64,000 nucleotides of DNA from Spiroplasma endosymbiont of Aspidapion aeneum (lineage in GTDB: Bacteria > Bacillota_I > Bacilli_A > Mycoplasmatales > Mycoplasmataceae): NCBI RefSeq assembly GCF_964031045.1, contig NZ_OZ034994.1:1054001-1118000 (forward strand), read 5' to 3'. The notes below the pieces were generated by a model. That model made no database searches, had not been told where the DNA came from, and was given only the letters and a program-made list of their open reading frames with translations. Positions 1 through 10,209 of the stretch are shown here, piece by piece. Every line of letters starts with the position of its first letter. Within the stretch, counting starts at the first letter, position 1. Both the position numbers and the translations under genes were made by a program.

Positions 1-456
1 AGACAAAATTTTTGTAAGTTTATCTAGTTTTCTTTTACCTCTTTCCCCAGATTTTGATCAGTTGCTAAGCACAGGGATAACATCTGTTGATAATAATTGC
101 ACTATAATTGAAGCGGTAATATATGGTGATACACCAAGAGCAACAATTGAAAAGTTACCCAAAGTTCCTCCACCAAGTGTCGAAAGTAATTGAAAGAACT
201 CACTATTGGACACATTTTGTGTATATGAAGGGGACAATGTAATACTAGGGATTGTGACAAAACTTAAAACCCTTATCAAAAGAATTATCATAAGTGTAAT
301 AAAAATTCTTTTAAATAAATCTTTGTTTCTCTTAAAAAAACTAGCATTACCAAAATTAATCGGATTTACTGAATTTTTATTTTTTTTATTTTTTTTATTT
401 TTAATTACCTTAGATTTTCTTGTCTTCAAACCAGTAACAGTTGTCTTATCCAACAT
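1..456 (-). CDS. secY: Protein translocase subunit SecY, N-terminal part (cut by window edge)
   Basis: Channel subunit of the Sec translocon in the cell membrane. The product opens with a Lys/Asn-rich cytosolic stretch of about 40 residues that is longer than usual, followed by the first transmembrane helix (about 50-70) and the glycine-rich plug and second helix (LGGGTLGNFSIVALGVSPYI). An in-frame TGA (58-60) is read as Trp and the frame stays open to base 1, where the window ends. The start ATG shares one base with the rplO stop (TAATG), so translation is probably coupled. It is the distal gene of the S10-spc operon seen here. Confidence 0.95.
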
Positions 457-893
457 TAAATCACCTCTATTTTTCCGCCCGCTTTTTTAATACTTTCTTC
501 TGCATTTTTAGATATTTTGTTAACTCTGACATTAATAACTTTATCTATTTTACCATTTCCTAATATTTTAACTAAAGTTTTTTTTGATTTAATAACCTTT
601 TTTTCAATTAATGAGTCGTGGTTGATATCGGTCAAACCAAGGTTATTAATTGTTGATAAGTTAAGAATAACATATTCTTTTTTATTAATATTTGTAAAAC
701 CAACCTTAGGTATTCTCCTAAATAAAGGAGTTTGTCCACCTTCAAAGCCTGGCCTTACTCCGCCCCCGGAACGAGAATTTTGACCCTTATGTCCTCTTGT
801 AGAAGTTTTACCTTTACCAGACGCCATTCCACGGCCAACACGAGTAACATCCTTTTTACTACCGGGAGTGTATTTTAATTCATGTAATTTCAT
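456..893 (-). CDS. rplO: 50S ribosomal protein L15
   Basis: Large-subunit protein involved in late 50S assembly. The 145 residues have the usual L15 layout: a basic, glycine-rich N-terminal arm ([19 protein letters not shown]) followed by the compact C-terminal domain with KAGGKIEVI at the end. Length is normal for the family. It lies 11 nt downstream of rpsE and its TAA overlaps the ATG of secY by one base, the standard spc-operon order. There is no L30 gene between S5 and L15, which is common in Mollicutes. Confidence 0.97.
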   Translation of the reverse strand: MKLHELKYTPGSKKDVTRVGRGMASGKGKTSTRGHKGQNSRSGGGVRPGFEGGQTPLFRRIPKVGFTNINKKEYVILNLSTINNLGLTDINHDSLIEKKVIKSKKTLVKILGNGKIDKVINVRVNKISKNAEESIKKAGGKIEVI

Positions 894-904
894 ATTTTTC
901 CTCC

Positions 905-1576
905 TTAAGTAGTTGCGATTTGTTCAGTTTCCGGTTTTTTAACGGATTTATTAAATCTTAAAGCTTCTATCTGTGCCCTAGTCATCATTTGAGATAATCC
1001 ATCAAGAGTTGCTCTAATCATATTTATTGGCGTATTTGATCCTAGTGATTTTGCATATACATCACTTATACCCGCTAATTCCATAACAGCCCTTGCTGGT
1101 CCTCCGGCAATGACACCAGTTCCTTTTTTCGCTGGTTTGATCATAACTTTACCAGCTCCAAAATGCCCAATAACATCATGAGGTATTGTTGTACCATCAA
1201 ATGGGACTCTTACTAGATTTTTTCTAGCATCCTTCATTGCTTTTTTAATAGCATCGGGAACTTCATTTGCTTTACCAGTTCCAAGTCCGACTCTTCCTTT
1301 TTTATCACCAATAACCACAATTGCTGCAAATCTAAATCTACGACCACCTTTTGTTACCTTCGTAACTCTATTAATCTTAACAACCTTTTCTTCGAAAGAT
1401 TTATCTCTTTGCATTGGTTTTCTTCTAAAAGATCCTTTGTCATCAGAACGAGAATTAGGTCCTTTTCCAAATTTAGAATTTCTTCCTTTCTCGAAGGGTG
1501 GCTTATTAGAATCGTTTTGATTAATATTTGTTTTTTCTTGAACTATGTTGGTTACTACTTTTTCATTTTCCATCAT
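905..1576 (-). CDS. rpsE: 30S ribosomal protein S5 with N-terminal extension
   Basis: S5 acts in decoding fidelity and mRNA unwinding on the 30S subunit. The family core begins near residue 60 ([20 protein letters not shown]) and holds the glycine-rich loop and the [20 protein letters not shown] segment. About 60 residues precede the core; they are Asn/Lys/Gly-rich, low complexity and probably disordered. Total length 223 against about 165 in most bacteria. Unstructured extensions of ribosomal proteins are known from other mycoplasmas. RBS-like AGGAGG precedes the ATG. Confidence 0.96.
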   Translation of the reverse strand: MMENEKVVTNIVQEKTNINQNDSNKPPFEKGRNSKFGKGPNSRSDDKGSFRRKPMQRDKSFEEKVVKINRVTKVTKGGRRFRFAAIVVIGDKKGRVGLGTGKANEVPDAIKKAMKDARKNLVRVPFDGTTIPHDVIGHFGAGKVMIKPAKKGTGVIAGGPARAVMELAGISDVYAKSLGSNTPINMIRATLDGLSQMMTRAQIEALRFNKSVKKPETEQIATT

Positions 1577-1588
1577 TTTCCTCCTTTA

Positions 1589-1939
1589 CTAGAATTTAAT
1601 TCCCTTTTCTCTTAGTGTTTCTGCAAATGCTTTGATTTTACCATGATAAATATATCCACTTCGGTCAAAAACTATTTCAATTATTTTTTTAGATTTCATT
1701 TTTTCTAAAATATCATTTCCAACCGCCTTTGCGGCGTCAATATTTGATGGGTTCTTTAAGCCCATTTTTAATGAATGTGCCGCAGCAATTGTTTCCCCTT
1801 TATTGTCATCTATTAATTGAGCATAAAAGAATCTATTTGATTTATAAACACATAATCTTGGTTTAGAAGATGTTCCAACTATTTTTTTTCTAATTCTAAG
1901 GTGTCTTTTTTGACGCGCTTTATTTTTAGTATGTTTCAT
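1589..1939 (-). CDS. rplR: 50S ribosomal protein L18
   Basis: 5S rRNA-binding protein of the large subunit. The 116 residues show the basic N-terminus (KARQKRHLRIRKKI), the LCVYKSNRFFYAQLIDD strand region and the FDRSGYIYHGKIKAFAETLRE C-terminus typical of L18. It lies between rplF and rpsE as in the standard operon. Nothing unusual was seen. Confidence 0.96.
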   Translation of the reverse strand: MKHTKNKARQKRHLRIRKKIVGTSSKPRLCVYKSNRFFYAQLIDDNKGETIAAAHSLKMGLKNPSNIDAAKAVGNDILEKMKSKKIIEIVFDRSGYIYHGKIKAFAETLREKGIKF

Positions 1940-1958
1940 AGGTCTCCTTAATTAGCTG

Positions 1959-2498
1959 TTACTTACCAGCTTTTTTTCCTTCTTTTCTTATTATGTGCTC
2001 ATCTTTATATTTTATTCCCTTACCTTTATATGGTTCAGGTTGTCTATATGCTCTAATATGTGCCGCTGCTTGTCCCACAACTTGTTTATCTATTCCAGAT
2101 AATTTTATAATAGTTGGTTTTGGAATTTCAACAGATACACCCTTGGGAATATGATACTCAACAGGGTGGGAATAACCCAATGATAGATTAATCTTATCAC
2201 CAGCTAAAGCCGCTCTATAACCAACACCATTGATTTCTAATTCCTTTTCAAACCCTACACTAACACCCAATAACATTCAAGAAATTATTGAATTTGTTGT
2301 TCCGTGTAGCTGTTTTGTTGTTTTTACATCGTTGCTACGCTCTGTTTTAATACCTAAAGGTGTTGTAGTTATTTTTATTAAAGGTGAAAAAGATTTCTTC
2401 AATTCACCCTTAGCACCTTTAATGGTTATATCATTTCCATCAATCTTAATTTCAACTCCTGCCGGAATTTGCAATACTCTATTTCCTATACGTGACAT
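1959..2498 (-). CDS. rplF: 50S ribosomal protein L6
   Basis: Large-subunit protein near the factor-binding site. The 179-residue product is intact only if TGA at 2274-2276 is Trp; this joins the N-terminal half ([17 protein letters not shown]) to the C-terminal half ([24 protein letters not shown] and [20 protein letters not shown]). Both L6 repeats and the C-terminal signature are present, and the length is normal. It sits between rpsH and rplR. Confidence 0.96.
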
Positions 2499-2520
2499 TT
2501 TATCTTCCTTTGCCTATCTA

Positions 2521-2907
2521 TCAAACAAAAGCCAAGACTTCACCACCAACATTTTGTTGGCGAGCTTGTTTGTCTGTCATAATCCCTTGTGATGTTGAAA
2601 CTATTGCTATTCCTAATCCATTTAATACATGAGGTATATTCTCAGCTTTTGAAAAAACTCGCAGACCAGGTTTTGAAATTCTTTTTAAACCATGAATCAC
2701 TCTATTCTTTCCTAAATATTTCAGTTTTACTACTAGATCTTTTCTAAAGTCATCAGATTCAACAAAATCTTCAATAAATCCTTCTTTTTTTAAGATATCA
2801 GCTATATGTTTTTTTTCCTTGCTTCCCGGAATTAGCACATCCTTGTGATATCTTTGATTCGCATTTCTAATGCGAGTTAACATATCTGCAATAACGTCTG
2901 TTGTCAT
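2521..2907 (-). CDS. rpsH: 30S ribosomal protein S8
   Basis: 16S rRNA-binding assembly protein, and in many bacteria a translational repressor of the spc operon. The 128 residues start with the typical [18 protein letters not shown] and end with the [20 protein letters not shown] signature. Normal length. It follows rpsN and precedes rplF. I did not find a clear S8-binding hairpin that would prove autoregulation. Confidence 0.97.
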   Translation of the reverse strand: MTTDVIADMLTRIRNANQRYHKDVLIPGSKEKKHIADILKKEGFIEDFVESDDFRKDLVVKLKYLGKNRVIHGLKRISKPGLRVFSKAENIPHVLNGLGIAIVSTSQGIMTDKQARQQNVGGEVLAFV

Positions 2908-2933
2908 TTTATATATTCTCCTTAAATCTTAGT

Positions 2934-3119
2934 CTATCAGCTTGCTTTAGTAACACCGGGTAGTTGTCCTTTATATGCAAATTCTCTAAAACATATTCTG
3001 CACAATTTAAATCTCTTTAAAACTGAATGTGGTCTTCCACAATTTTCACATCTTGTATACTCTCTAACCTTAAATTTTTGTTTTTTATGTTGTTTAACAA
3101 TTAATGATTTCTTAGCCAT
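2934..3119 (-). CDS. rpsN: 30S ribosomal protein S14, zinc-binding short type
   Basis: Small-subunit head protein. The start is set at [10 protein letters not shown], giving the 61-residue size of type-Z S14; the frame is open further upstream but would overlap rplE. Four cysteines (24, 27, 40, 43; RCENCG and LCRICF) form the zinc site. The C-terminal Trp is encoded by TGA immediately before the TAG stop, so standard-code annotation would end one residue early. Confidence 0.96.
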
Positions 3120-3129
3120 TAAATACCCC

Positions 3130-3672
3130 CTATTTCGTAAACGGCATACCAATTTTTTCCAACAATTTCATTGAATCCTCACTTGAATTTGTTGATGTAA
3201 CTATTGTAATATCCATTCCTCTAATTTTTTTAACCTTATCATAATCAATTTCTGGAAAAATTATTTGTTCCTTAATTCCTAATGAATAATTGCCGAAATT
3301 ATCGAAACTTTTTTTTGATACACCTCTAAAGTCACGAACTCTTGGCAAGGCAACCGATATAAGTTTCAATAAAAAGTCATACATTTTTTTTCCTCTTAAT
3401 GTGACTTTGCACCCGATCGGCATTCCTTCTCTCAATTTAAATGCTGCCAATGATTTCTTAGCTCTTGTTATTAATGGTTTTTGCCCAGTTATCAGACTTA
3501 ATTCATGGGCTGCTTCATCTAATTTTTTAGAGTCAGAAACAGCATCGCCAACCCCCATATTAATAACTATTTTGTCTATTTTTGGTACTTGCATAATAGA
3601 TTTATATTTATTTTCTTTGAAAAGTTCATCTTTTATTTTTGTGTTATATAATTCTTGTAAAACGCACTTCAT
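3130..3672 (-). CDS. rplE: 50S ribosomal protein L5
   Basis: Binds 5S rRNA and contacts the P-site tRNA in the 50S central protuberance. The 180 residues include the family motifs [41 protein letters not shown] and [19 protein letters not shown]. Length and position between rplX and rpsN are standard. Nothing unusual was seen. Confidence 0.97.
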   Translation of the reverse strand: MKCVLQELYNTKIKDELFKENKYKSIMQVPKIDKIVINMGVGDAVSDSKKLDEAAHELSLITGQKPLITRAKKSLAAFKLREGMPIGCKVTLRGKKMYDFLLKLISVALPRVRDFRGVSKKSFDNFGNYSLGIKEQIIFPEIDYDKVKKIRGMDITIVTSTNSSEDSMKLLEKIGMPFTK

Positions 3673-3686
3673 TTTTGAACCTCTCC

Positions 3687-4010
3687 TTATTTAAGAATAG
3701 CCTTAGATTTAACGGTAATTCTTTTCTTTTTTCCATCTATAAAGCTATATGCAATTCTTGTTGTTTGATCTTTATTTTTAGGATCTACTAATTGTACATT
3801 TGAAATATGTACTGCTTTTTCAATATCAATAATTCCACCCTCAGTTGACTGTTGGCTTGGTTTTTGGTGTTTTATTCCTTTAATACCTTCGACAAATACT
3901 CTGCTTCTATCTTTTGAAAATTTGATAATTGGCCCTTGTTCACCCTTGTGTTTTCCTGTGGTAATTTTCACAATATCACCTGTTACAAATTTAGTCTTAT
4001 TCATAATCAT
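3687..4010 (-). CDS. rplX: 50S ribosomal protein L24
   Basis: Assembly initiator protein of the large subunit, with a KOW domain near the N-terminus ([20 protein letters not shown]). 107 residues, normal length. Two ATGs lie two codons apart; the second (MNKTKF) could equally be the start. It is preceded by rplN, 6 nt away, and followed by rplE. Confidence 0.95.
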   Translation of the reverse strand: MIMNKTKFVTGDIVKITTGKHKGEQGPIIKFSKDRSRVFVEGIKGIKHQKPSQQSTEGGIIDIEKAVHISNVQLVDPKNKDQTTRIAYSFIDGKKKRITVKSKAILK

Positions 4011-4016
4011 ACACTC

Positions 4017-4385
4017 CTATAAAACTTCTGGAGCAAGGGATGCGATTTTTTGAAAACCAGCATCTCTTACTTCTCTTGCTATCGGGCCAAAAATACGTGT
4101 TCCTCGAGGACTTTTATCTTCTTTTATAATAACAGCAGCGTTTTCTGAAAATTTGATATATGTACCGTCTTGTCTTCTTAATCCTCGAACAGTACGAACA
4201 ATTACAGCTTTGATAACTTGACCTTTTTTAACAGCCCCTCCTGGGGTTGCGGCTTTAACAGTTGCAACAACAATATCTCCAACATTTGAAAATTTCTTAA
4301 CACTTCCACCTAGATTTCTAATAATTAAAATTTCTTTAGCGCCTGAATTATCCGCAACTTTTAATCTTGACTCAGTTTGTAACAT
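4017..4385 (-). CDS. rplN: 50S ribosomal protein L14
   Basis: Large-subunit interface protein. The 122 residues match the conserved family almost throughout: [18 protein letters not shown] at the start, [17 protein letters not shown] in the middle, and [13 protein letters not shown] near the end. This is one of the most readable genes of the operon. Confidence 0.98.
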   Translation of the reverse strand: MLQTESRLKVADNSGAKEILIIRNLGGSVKKFSNVGDIVVATVKAATPGGAVKKGQVIKAVIVRTVRGLRRQDGTYIKFSENAAVIIKEDKSPRGTRIFGPIAREVRDAGFQKIASLAPEVL

Positions 4386-4406
4386 AATTAATTATCCATG
4401 CCTTTC

Positions 4407-4670
4407 TTAAATAATAGCTTTTTCAATAATTCTTACTAATCTAAAATTTTTATTTTTACTTAGTGGTCTAGTTTCCATAATTTCAACACGGTCGCCTTGA
4501 TTAGCAAGTTGCTCTTCATCGTGAGCCTTGTACTTTTTAGAATACTTAACCCTTTTCTTATAAATGGGATGATTTTTGTATGTCTCAACTAATACTGTTA
4601 TTGTTTTCTCCATTTTATCAGAGACTACTTTTCCAATAAAAGTCTTCCTACTTGTTCTTCCGTTTTCCAT
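4407..4670 (-). CDS. rpsQ: 30S ribosomal protein S17
   Basis: 16S rRNA-binding OB-fold protein. The 87 residues include [20 protein letters not shown], the [20 protein letters not shown] core and the [12 protein letters not shown] tail. Its ATG overlaps the TAA of the upstream extended rpmC gene by one base (TAATG), so S17 synthesis is probably coupled to complete translation of the giant L29. Confidence 0.97.
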   Translation of the reverse strand: MENGRTSRKTFIGKVVSDKMEKTITVLVETYKNHPIYKKRVKYSKKYKAHDEEQLANQGDRVEIMETRPLSKNKNFRLVRIIEKAII

Positions 4671-6607
4671 TACTTACTACCCCCGGGTTTTTTAATTTGA
4701 AATGTTCCTTGTTGTTTTTTAATTCTTGCTTCACGTTGTTCTTTTAATAATCTGTTTTGCTCATCAATCTGTTGTTTAGCAGCAGCAGCATTGGAACCAA
4801 AAGTATATGTTTTTGCATCTTTTGGTTTTTTACTTAATGTTAATTCAATCCCTTTGACTTTTCTAGATTCAGGGGTATCTCCTATTTTTACCTTTGGAAG
4901 TTTGATCTCAAAACTATCTTTTTGGTTTTTTAATTTTTTAAGTCTCATTTTCTCAGCATCAAGTCTTGCTTTTTTAATTGCTTCAGTCTCAGCTTCTTTT
5001 TGAGCTTTTTTTGCATCCGCTACTAATTGTGCTTTTCTAAGATTTGCTTTTTTCTCAGCCTCTTTTAATAATGCCTCATTTTTTAATTTATTAGCCTTCG
5101 CTTGTTTTTGAGCTTCTAAAATAATTTTTTTCTTTTCAAACTCAATTTCTTTTTTGGTTTTTTCGGCGTATTTTTTAATTTTTTCTTTAAGAATTAGGGC
5201 GTCTTTTTTAATTTTTTCTTGTTTTTTTTCATCAGCCTTAATTTTAGCCTCCATATGAGCTTTTGATTTTAAATTTTCAGAATGAGATTTTGCCATTAAG
5301 GCTTCGGCTTGTTTTTGAGCTTCTTCGGCTTGTTTTTTGGCTTCGGCTGCTTGTTTAGCTTTTAGGGCTTCGGCTTGTTTTTTTGCTTCTTGGGCTTGTT
5401 TTTTTGCTTCTTCGGCTTGTTTTTTAGCTTCTTCGGCTTGTTTTTTAACTTCTTCGGCTTGTTTTTTTGCTTCTTGAGCTTCGGCGGCTTGTTTAGCTTT
5501 TAGAGCTTCGGCTTGTTTTTTTGCTTCTTGAGCTTCTTTGGCTTGTTTTTTAGCTTCGGCATCTTGTTTAGCTTTTAGAGCTTCGGCTTGTTTTTGAGCT
5601 TCTTTAGCTTCTTCGGCTTGTTTAGCTTTTAGGGCTTCGGCTTGTTTTTTTGCTTCTTGGGCTTGTTTTTTTGCTTCTTCGGCTTGTTTAGCTTTTAGAG
5701 CTTCGGCTTGTTTTTGAGCTTCTTGAGCTTCAGCGGCTTGTTTAGCTTTTAGAGCTTTGGCTTGTTTTTTAGCTTCGGCATCTTGTTTAGCTTTTAGAGC
5801 TTCGGCTTGTTTTTGAGCTTCTTCAATTTTTTCAATTTCTATATCTCTTGCTTCTTGAGCTTTTAGAGCTTCGGATTGTTTTTGAGCTTCGGCGGCTTGT
5901 TTAGCTTTTAGAGCTTCGGCTTGTTTTTGAGCTTCAGCTGCTTGTTTTTGAGCATCCTCAGCTTGTTTAGTTTTTAGAGCTTCGGCTTGTTTTTGGGCTT
6001 CTTGAACTTCTTGAGCTTGTTTATCTTTTAGAACTTTTGTTTCTTGGACCTTTAGATCTTCAACGTGGAGTTCTTCAATAGGATTGGTACTGTATATTTC
6101 GTTATTATTGCTTGTCCAATCATTGCTTAATCCAGGTTTATTATCTACTTTATTATTTGAAATAATTATATCTGGACTAACATTATCTGCGCTTATTTTT
6201 AAATTTGTATTTTCAATATCATTTAATGAATCTACAGTGTCATTAATATTGGAAAAGTCAATGTTTCCCATATTTGGGTTGTTTTCCTCTTCTAACTTAG
6301 CAATTTGTTTTCTAACTTTTTCTCTAACTTTTTTACCTGCTTTATCTGCTTTGTCTACAATTTTTTTATAATCTGCTTTGATTGTTTTACCAACAATTTC
6401 TCCTTGTTGTTGTCTTTCAAAAAGAAGATACTTTAATCTAGCAACATCTTTTTTAATACTACTTATTTGGTGAGGCTTCTCTAAACTCCCCATAGCTGCC
6501 TGAACTCTTAGAGCGAAAAGTTGAGCTTTAAACTCTTCTGTTAATTTTTCCAATTCACTTGTTGGTTTAGTTCGTCATTCAGTTAATGTATCAAGTCTTT
6601 TAGACAT
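4670..6607 (-). CDS. rpmC: 50S ribosomal protein L29 with a ~570-residue coiled-coil extension
   Basis: L29 lies at the polypeptide exit tunnel. The start is set at [19 protein letters not shown], reading one TGA as Trp; a later TTG would lose the N-terminus. Residues ~17-75 are recognisable L29 ([19 protein letters not shown], then [20 protein letters not shown]). Everything after that is extra: an acidic Asn/Asp-rich linker to ~150, then long tandem Lys/Ala/Glu/Gln repeats (units like [14 protein letters not shown]) at ~200-445, further charged helix to ~575, and a basic end. Total 645 residues against the usual ~65. The frame is intact over 1.9 kb and the overlaps with rplP (8 nt) and rpsQ (1 nt) argue that it is translated as one protein. 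The function of the tail is unknown. Confidence 0.9.
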
Positions 6608-7019
6608 TTTCCTCACCTCTTTTAATAATCTTGCATCTGACTGGCAATTTATGCATTGCAAGTCTTAAAGCCTCACGAGCTATTTGTTCATTTACTTGAG
6701 CAACTTCAAACATAAACTGTCCAGTTTTAACTACAGCAACTCAGTCCTCTGGTGAACCCTTTCCAGAACCCATACGTACCTCTAATGGTTTTTTAGTTTT
6801 GGCCATATGGGGGAATATTCTAATTCAAACTTTTCCAAAACGTTTCATATAACGAGTCATCGCAATACGGGCAGCCTCAATTTGACGAGATGTTATTCAT
6901 GCTCCATCAAGAGACATCAAACCATATTCACCAAATTCAATTGTCTTTCCACCTTTTGCTTTTCCTTCATAACTTACTCTATGAGGACGACGGTATTTAA
7001 CCTTTTTTGGCATTAACAT
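6600..7019 (-). CDS. rplP: 50S ribosomal protein L16
   Basis: Large-subunit protein next to the A-site tRNA. The 139-residue product ([67 protein letters not shown]) is normal in length but contains several TGA-coded Trp codons, so it is invisible under the standard code. Its stop overlaps the rpmC start by 8 nt. It lies directly downstream of rpsC. Confidence 0.96.
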
Positions 7020-7021
7020 AG

Positions 7022-7732
7022 TTACTTACCTCCTTTTTGGTGTTCTCTCTTAGGATTGTTAGAATCAGATTGTAAAGATAAATCAGATTTATTTTTGCCT
7101 ATTATCTCACCTTTATTGATTCAAACCTTAACACCAATTTGTCCATAGGTTGTTCTTGCTTCATAAAGTGCATAATCAATATCTGCTCTTAAAGTTGAGA
7201 GAGGTACAGAACCTTCAAGATAACCTTCAGTTCTAGCCATATCAACACCACCAAGCCTTCCAGAAACAGAGGTTTTAATTCCTTTAGCTCCGGCTTCCAT
7301 AGCTTTTCTAATTGCTATTTTTTGAACAGTTCTAAATGAGGCACGATTTGTGATTTGTTCTCCTATTCATTGTGCAACTAGTTGGGCATTAATGTCAGGT
7401 TTTTTAATTTCCTGGACATTAATTTTAACATTCGCTTTTCTATCTTTTAATATTTTTTTAATTATTAAAACAATTCCATTAATTTCTTTTCCTTCTTGCC
7501 CAAGAACAAGTGCGGGTCTAGAAGTATGAATGGTTACTTTTAATTCTTTTGTATCTCGCTCAATTGTTATTTTAGAAACACCAGAATTTTTATATTTTTT
7601 TAAAAGATCTTTTCTAATCCTAATATCTTCATGCAACCATTTAATGTATGTATTTTTTTCTGCATATCAGTTCTCATCTCAAGATCTAATTATTCCAATA
7701 CGCATTACATTTGGTGATACCTTTTGTCCCAT
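7022..7732 (-). CDS. rpsC: 30S ribosomal protein S3
   Basis: Head protein of the small subunit at the mRNA entry channel. 236 residues with the N-terminal [19 protein letters not shown], a KH domain ([13 protein letters not shown]) and the C-terminal [13 protein letters not shown] signature. TGA codons are read as Trp. A short hydrophilic tail ([20 protein letters not shown]) ends the protein. The stop lies 2 nt before the rplP ATG. Confidence 0.96.
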
Positions 7733-7749
7733 TTTTTTACTTCCCTCCC

Positions 7750-8085
7750 TTATCTTGCGTCACTAACAGTTATAGTAATGTGACTTGTTCTTTTTAAAAT
7801 TTCAAATGCACGGCCATGTCCTCTTGGTCTAATCCTTTTTAGAGTTGGGCCCTCATTTACATAAATTGTTTTAATAAATAGTTGGTCAGCTGATGCTCCT
7901 TCGTTATTTACCGCATTTGCCACAGCTGAGTTTAATAATTTTAATATTATTTCTGAAGATTTTTTTTCTTGATTGATTAGGATTGATATTGCATCACTAA
8001 TGCCCTTATCCCTAATACTATCAGCGACAAGGCGAACTTTTCGTGGTGCAATTCTAATCATTGATAATTTTGCTTTTGCTTCCAT
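7750..8085 (-). CDS. rplV: 50S ribosomal protein L22
   Basis: Large-subunit protein whose beta-hairpin lines the exit tunnel. The 111 residues begin [20 protein letters not shown] and end with the hairpin and the [20 protein letters not shown] signature. Normal length, without the long C-terminal extension that some other mycoplasmas have on this protein. Confidence 0.97.
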   Translation of the reverse strand: MEAKAKLSMIRIAPRKVRLVADSIRDKGISDAISILINQEKKSSEIILKLLNSAVANAVNNEGASADQLFIKTIYVNEGPTLKRIRPRGHGRAFEILKRTSHITITVSDAR

Positions 8086-8107
8086 AATAAACTCCTTAAA
8101 CTAATGA

Positions 8108-8377
8108 TTATTTTTTCTTTTTTTTGTCATCGCCGTGTCCACCAAATTTTCTTGTTGGTGAAAATTCTCCCAACTTATGCCCAACCATATCTTCCGTTAC
8201 ATAAACTGGTAAAAAATCCTTACCATTATAAACACTAAATGTATACCCTATAAAAGAAGGGTGAATTTCAGAACGTCTTGACCATGTTTTAATTGGTACT
8301 TTTTTTTCAGTCATATTCTCAACCTTTTTGATTAGATTAGAATCAACGTAAGGTAATTTTTTTTGTGATCTTCCCAT
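8108..8377 (-). CDS. rpsS: 30S ribosomal protein S19
   Basis: Small-subunit head protein contacting S13 and tRNA. The 89 residues include [40 protein letters not shown] and [20 protein letters not shown], the family consensus in order. It lies between rplB and rplV. Confidence 0.97.
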   Translation of the reverse strand: MGRSQKKLPYVDSNLIKKVENMTEKKVPIKTWSRRSEIHPSFIGYTFSVYNGKDFLPVYVTEDMVGHKLGEFSPTRKFGGHGDDKKKKK

Positions 8378-8394
8378 GTCTACTCCTTCTTTTT

Positions 8395-9234
8395 TTATTT
8401 ATCAGCGTTTCGTCTTCTAATTATCATTTTATTTGACGCTTTTTTCTTATCTCTAGTTTTTACACCTAGTGTTTTTTTACCTCATGGAGATACAGGTGCT
8501 TTACGACCAATTGGAGTTCTACCTTCTCCACCTCCGTGTGGGTGGTCGTTTGGATTCATAACAGACCCTCTAACTGTTGGTCTTATTCCTTTTCATCTGT
8601 TTCTACCGGCCTTACCTCAATTAACTAAGTTAAATTCCTCATTACCAACTTCACCTATAGTTGCATAACAATCTGAAAGAATTTTTCTTACTTCTCCAGA
8701 ACCTAACTTTACAGTTGTATATTTATTGTCTTCTTTTCCCAATATTTGAACACTTGAACCTGCACTTCTTGCTATTTGCCCACCCTTTTTAGGTTTTAAT
8801 TCTAAATTATGAACCAAAGTACCCTCAGGTATGTTTTTAAGTGGTGCTGCATTTCCGATCTTTATGTCAGCATTATCAGAAGAGATAATTTCTTGTCCGA
8901 CAACCATTCCTTTTGCATAAAGAACATAGCGTTTTTCTCCATCAATATAGTTTACTAAACAAATAAATGTATTACGGTTTGGATCATATTCAATTGTTGC
9001 TATTTTTCCCGGAATATCATATTTATTTCTTTTAAAATCAATTATACGATATTTTCGCTTATGACCTCCACCTTTATGGCGTGTAGTTATTCTACCCTGA
9101 TTATTTCTACCAGCGTGGTTAGGTTTTTTGGCTAACAATGAACTTTCTGGTTTAGAAGTGGTAAGAATGGAATAATCAAGTGTTGTCATATTTCTTCGCC
9201 CATTTGTTGTTGGCTTATATTTTTTAATTGGCAT
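8395..9234 (-). CDS. rplB: 50S ribosomal protein L2
   Basis: Large-subunit protein at the peptidyl transferase region. Start chosen at [16 protein letters not shown] because AGGAGG lies just upstream; an upstream in-frame ATG would bury that site. 279 residues with [37 protein letters not shown], and, after a TGA-coded Trp, the [16 protein letters not shown] region and a basic end. Normal length. Confidence 0.96.
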
Positions 9235-9293
9235 AATAATCCTCCTCAATGCCCATTTACAGTCTTACAATAATTCGAGCAGACAACTCTTTT

Positions 9294-9578
9294 CTATAAG
9301 TCTGAAAGTAATTCTAATTTTTGACCATCAACTAAGGTGATGATAGCTTTTTTATATGCTGGTAATTTACCTGCATATTTTCCTAATTTTTTATCTTTTT
9401 TAATGTAGTTTAAGGTTCTAACACTTTTTACTTTAACCTCAAAAATCTCTTCGAACGATTTTTTAATTTGTGATTTATTTGCCTTTATAGCTACTCTGAA
9501 GGTGTATGAACCGTTTGAAAAACCCTTATAAGTTTTCTCGGATAATACTGGTTTTTTAATAACATCTGTAATATGCAT
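9294..9578 (-). CDS. rplW: 50S ribosomal protein L23
   Basis: Exit-tunnel protein that docks trigger factor and SRP. The 94 residues include the typical [16 protein letters not shown] start and the [12 protein letters not shown]-type region (here [18 protein letters not shown]). Normal length. Its ATG overlaps the TAA of rplD by one base. Confidence 0.95.
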   Translation of the reverse strand: MHITDVIKKPVLSEKTYKGFSNGSYTFRVAIKANKSQIKKSFEEIFEVKVKSVRTLNYIKKDKKLGKYAGKLPAYKKAIITLVDGQKLELLSDL

Positions 9579-10198
9579 TATACATACACCTCCTCAATTG
9601 CCTTAATAGCATCCTCAGTTATTAACAATTTTGATGCATTCAGTAGGTCATAAACATTCAATTTTGCTACATTTAATGTCTTAATATTTTGTAAGTTCCC
9701 AGCTGATTTATTTACAAGGTCATCTTTATCCCTTGTAAGAATTAACACTTTTTGTGTATCTAAATTAACATTTTTTACAATGGATATCATTTCTTTAGTT
9801 GACGGTTTATTAAATATAAATTTATCTAAAACAACTATATCAGTTGCCTTTACACTTAATGCTGATTTCATTGCCAACTGGCGCACTTTTCTATTGACGC
9901 TTTTTTTATAATTTATATTTGGGTTTGGCCCAAAGGCAACTCCTCCACCTTTTCATTGAGGGGCTCTAATAGACCCTTGTCTAGCTCTACCTGTGCCTTT
10001 TTGTCTTCAAGGTTTTCTCCCTCCACCTCTAACTTCAGCTCTTGTTTTAACTTTTTTTGTTCCTTGTCTTAGAGCAGCTCTTTGAGAAATAACTGTGTCA
10101 TATAGAGCTTGTTGATGGGGTTCAATATTTCAGACTGAGTCATTAAGATTTATTTCTTTAACTAAGTCTCCAGTTACACTTAACACTTTAACTTTCAT
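9578..10198 (-). CDS. rplD: 50S ribosomal protein L4
   Basis: Exit-tunnel protein; in some bacteria it also represses the S10 operon. The 206 residues run from [18 protein letters not shown] through the tunnel loop ([37 protein letters not shown]), which contains TGA-coded Trp, to the C-terminal [20 protein letters not shown]. Normal length. It lies 11 nt downstream of rplC. Confidence 0.95.
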
Positions 10199-10209
10199 TT
10201 TGAACCTCC

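Noticed and set aside
5264-5990. Possible CRISPR-like or satellite array
   Set aside because: Repeats are irregular, in frame and coding (L29 tail); there are no unique spacers and no cas genes.
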